From positions 64,947,709-65,011,708 of the forward strand of contig CM041084.1 in NCBI GenBank assembly GCA_023079485.1: a stretch of DNA of 64,000 nt. The letters run 5' to 3'. Every line of letters begins with the position of its first letter. The stretch's first letter is position 1. Shown here piece after piece: positions 62,709-64,000 of the stretch. The translations under genes and the position numbers were made by a program. The stretch comes from Archilochus colubris. Taxonomy: Eukaryota > Chordata > Aves > Apodiformes > Trochilidae. The notes beneath the pieces were generated by a model. The model ran no database searches, was not told where the DNA came from, and worked only from the letters and a program-made list of their open reading frames with translations.

Positions 62709-62815
62709 TTAAAATTTGTTCAAAATGAGTGTTGCCTGTTAAAAAAGTTTCCCTGGATTCACCTTTGAGCTCTTCTAAAGTTTTCATCAAAATAAAAAAA
62801 AAATAATTCTGCTGC
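62709..62815 (+). other. Probable 3' UTR with polyadenylation signal
   Basis: After the TGA, AATAAA at 62791-62796 runs into an A-rich stretch. This is the likely main 3' end if the last exon is at 62637. The cleavage point is a guess. Confidence 0.45.
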
Positions 62816-64000
62816 TCTGCTGCTTATAAATGCAATTTTTTATTCAAATATGTAACATTTACCTAAAATTAAAGGTCAAATTTTACTAGGCTTTTATAGC
62901 TGTCCTGGTAGGATCTGCTTCATGCACTATATATAAAATATTGCTATTAAGAGTGAGCATTCAACTTTCTTTGTGAAAAGGTGACTAGGTCTTTATAGAT
63001 TACTTTAAAAAATGCTAATAAATTAAAAATTACTCCAGGACACAGTTTCTCAGTAACTTCTGTCAGTCCACCTAAACCCTGTTTCATTGTTTCTAATCAT
63101 ATTTTGAAGTGGAATCTAGTTAATATTTTTCATGATGGAGATTTAAAGGGAGGCTAAGCCTTACCTCTCAGGCTTTTCAGAAGTCCTACTATTTTCCTTG
63201 AATGCCTTTAAATGCTTCATGTGGCATTCCTAAAAGTGCTTAAGCTTTGGCTGTGTGAGCAGAGGAGCACCAGAATTGGTCCTGATTCTGTATTCTTTGT
63301 GGGAGTTTTGTTTTGCTGGCAAGTCACAGCAGGACACAGATCATGGAATTTTTTTTCCCCCAATGTATTCAGACATTAGATTGGTGTTTATGTTGGTGCA
63401 TGTCCTCGTGTCTTTGTAGGCTGAATTTTTATAACTGACAGGTACGTATTCCTGTGGAGTTTTTTGCTTTAGTATTAGTTTTGTTGGTTAATTGTCAGTT
63501 GCAGGAAAAGTTGACTTTTTGGAAATTTGTCCTGTGGACAAATCATTAAATATAGCTGTGGCATCTTTCCTATACCCTGCAATTTTTCTGAAGCTGTTAC
63601 TTTTTATTACATAGTATAATTCATAAGTCAGCAAAGTCCAAATGCATACATTTAGAGAGAATATATTTCTTTGTTTTCTTCTGCAATTGAAGAATTATTC
63701 CTGTACTAGTGCATTGTAGTAAAATGGAGCAAATGTAGGGTGAATAAGAAATAAGGTGTATTTCCTGCTGATGATTCAGATGTAGAGATGAACGCTGAAA
63801 ACAATTTTGGAATTAACAAAAATAATTACATGAAAATTTATCTAAACTGCTGGAAAACACAGGAAGAAAAATTTTAGGTATGCTGAAGAAACATGAGTCT
63901 TTATTCAGAACTTTTCTAGGGGTCATTTGCAAAGCCCTTCTGTATCTATTCACACACTTGTGTTTTCCAGAATTTGTTGTTATGGTCTTGGAGAACATTT
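62816..64000. other. 3' flank, no gene seen
   Basis: AT-rich sequence without CR1 or splice-bounded ORFs. The 61-codon minus-strand ORF at 63813-63998 has no supporting features. Confidence 0.5.

Larger units (their letters stand above)
84..62796 (+). other. Span of one large multi-exon gene (3' part), unnamed
   Basis: Twelve splice-bounded open segments on the plus strand can be joined with matching intron phases (1,0,2,0,0,0,1,1,0,2,0) into about 567 codons plus a stop. The first exon is entered in phase 1, so the start codon and promoter lie left of the window. What is seen: AG acceptors, GT donors and phase agreement at every junction. What is inferred: that all twelve belong to one transcript. 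The protein part visible here has an acidic helical N-terminal stretch, a central C2-like domain, and a hydrophilic, probably disordered C-terminal third. The long introns for a bird suggest a large tissue-regulated gene. OFCC1 came to mind from memory, but nothing here proves it, so no symbol is given. Confidence 0.72.

Noticed and set aside
1..64000. CRISPR array, tRNA/rRNA genes, operons or other prokaryotic systems
   Set aside because: No regularly spaced repeats, cloverleaf or rRNA-like sequence was seen; the repeat content and split exons are those of a bird nuclear genome.

Overview
The window reads as nuclear DNA of a bird. It is AT-rich, has no compact or operon-like coding, and carries at least ten CR1 LINE 3' fragments of the avian type, whose sense-strand ends read ATTCTATGATTCTATG or a worn version of it. 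A 1-kb solo LTR at 54.15-55.16 kb resembles LTRs I associate with songbirds, so a passerine is the best guess; that part is inference.

Almost the whole window (about 0.08-62.8 kb) appears to be the 3' part of one large plus-strand gene. I found it by looking for splice-bounded open segments rather than ATG-started ORFs. Twelve exons (84-167, 5526-5695, 12120-12292, 21924-22044, 24213-24461, 37474-37737, 38979-39132, 43977-44138, 51598-51686, 57018-57157, 60508-60532, 62637-62708) can be joined with matching intron phases into one reading frame of about 567 codons ending in TGA. The gene enters from the left edge in phase 1, so its 5' end lies outside. Seven exons (84, 5526, 24213, 37474, 38979, 43977 and 51598) are well supported, as is 57018. 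The exons at 12120 and 21924 have uncertain limits. The last two are supported by phase and by excellent acceptors, but an earlier stop at 60536-60538 is an alternative end. The most recognisable part is a C2-like beta-sandwich encoded by 24213-24461 plus 37474-37737. I cannot name the gene with confidence; a large vertebrate gene of the OFCC1 kind is only a memory-based guess.

The introns (1.2-13 kb) hold CR1 fragments in both orientations, TA/CA microsatellites, G/T-rich simple tracts, ancient SINE/LINE-like tails near 12.4 and 14.6 kb, a solo LTR, and a 322-bp element at 58182-58503 flanked by an exact 8-bp direct repeat. A diverged, inverted relative of that element lies at about 14.0-14.31 kb. 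From about 62.8 kb to the end I see only AT-rich flanking DNA. I saw no CRISPR array, tRNA, rRNA or prokaryotic-type system. The novel item, if any, is the unnamed gene itself and its possible alternative 3' ends.
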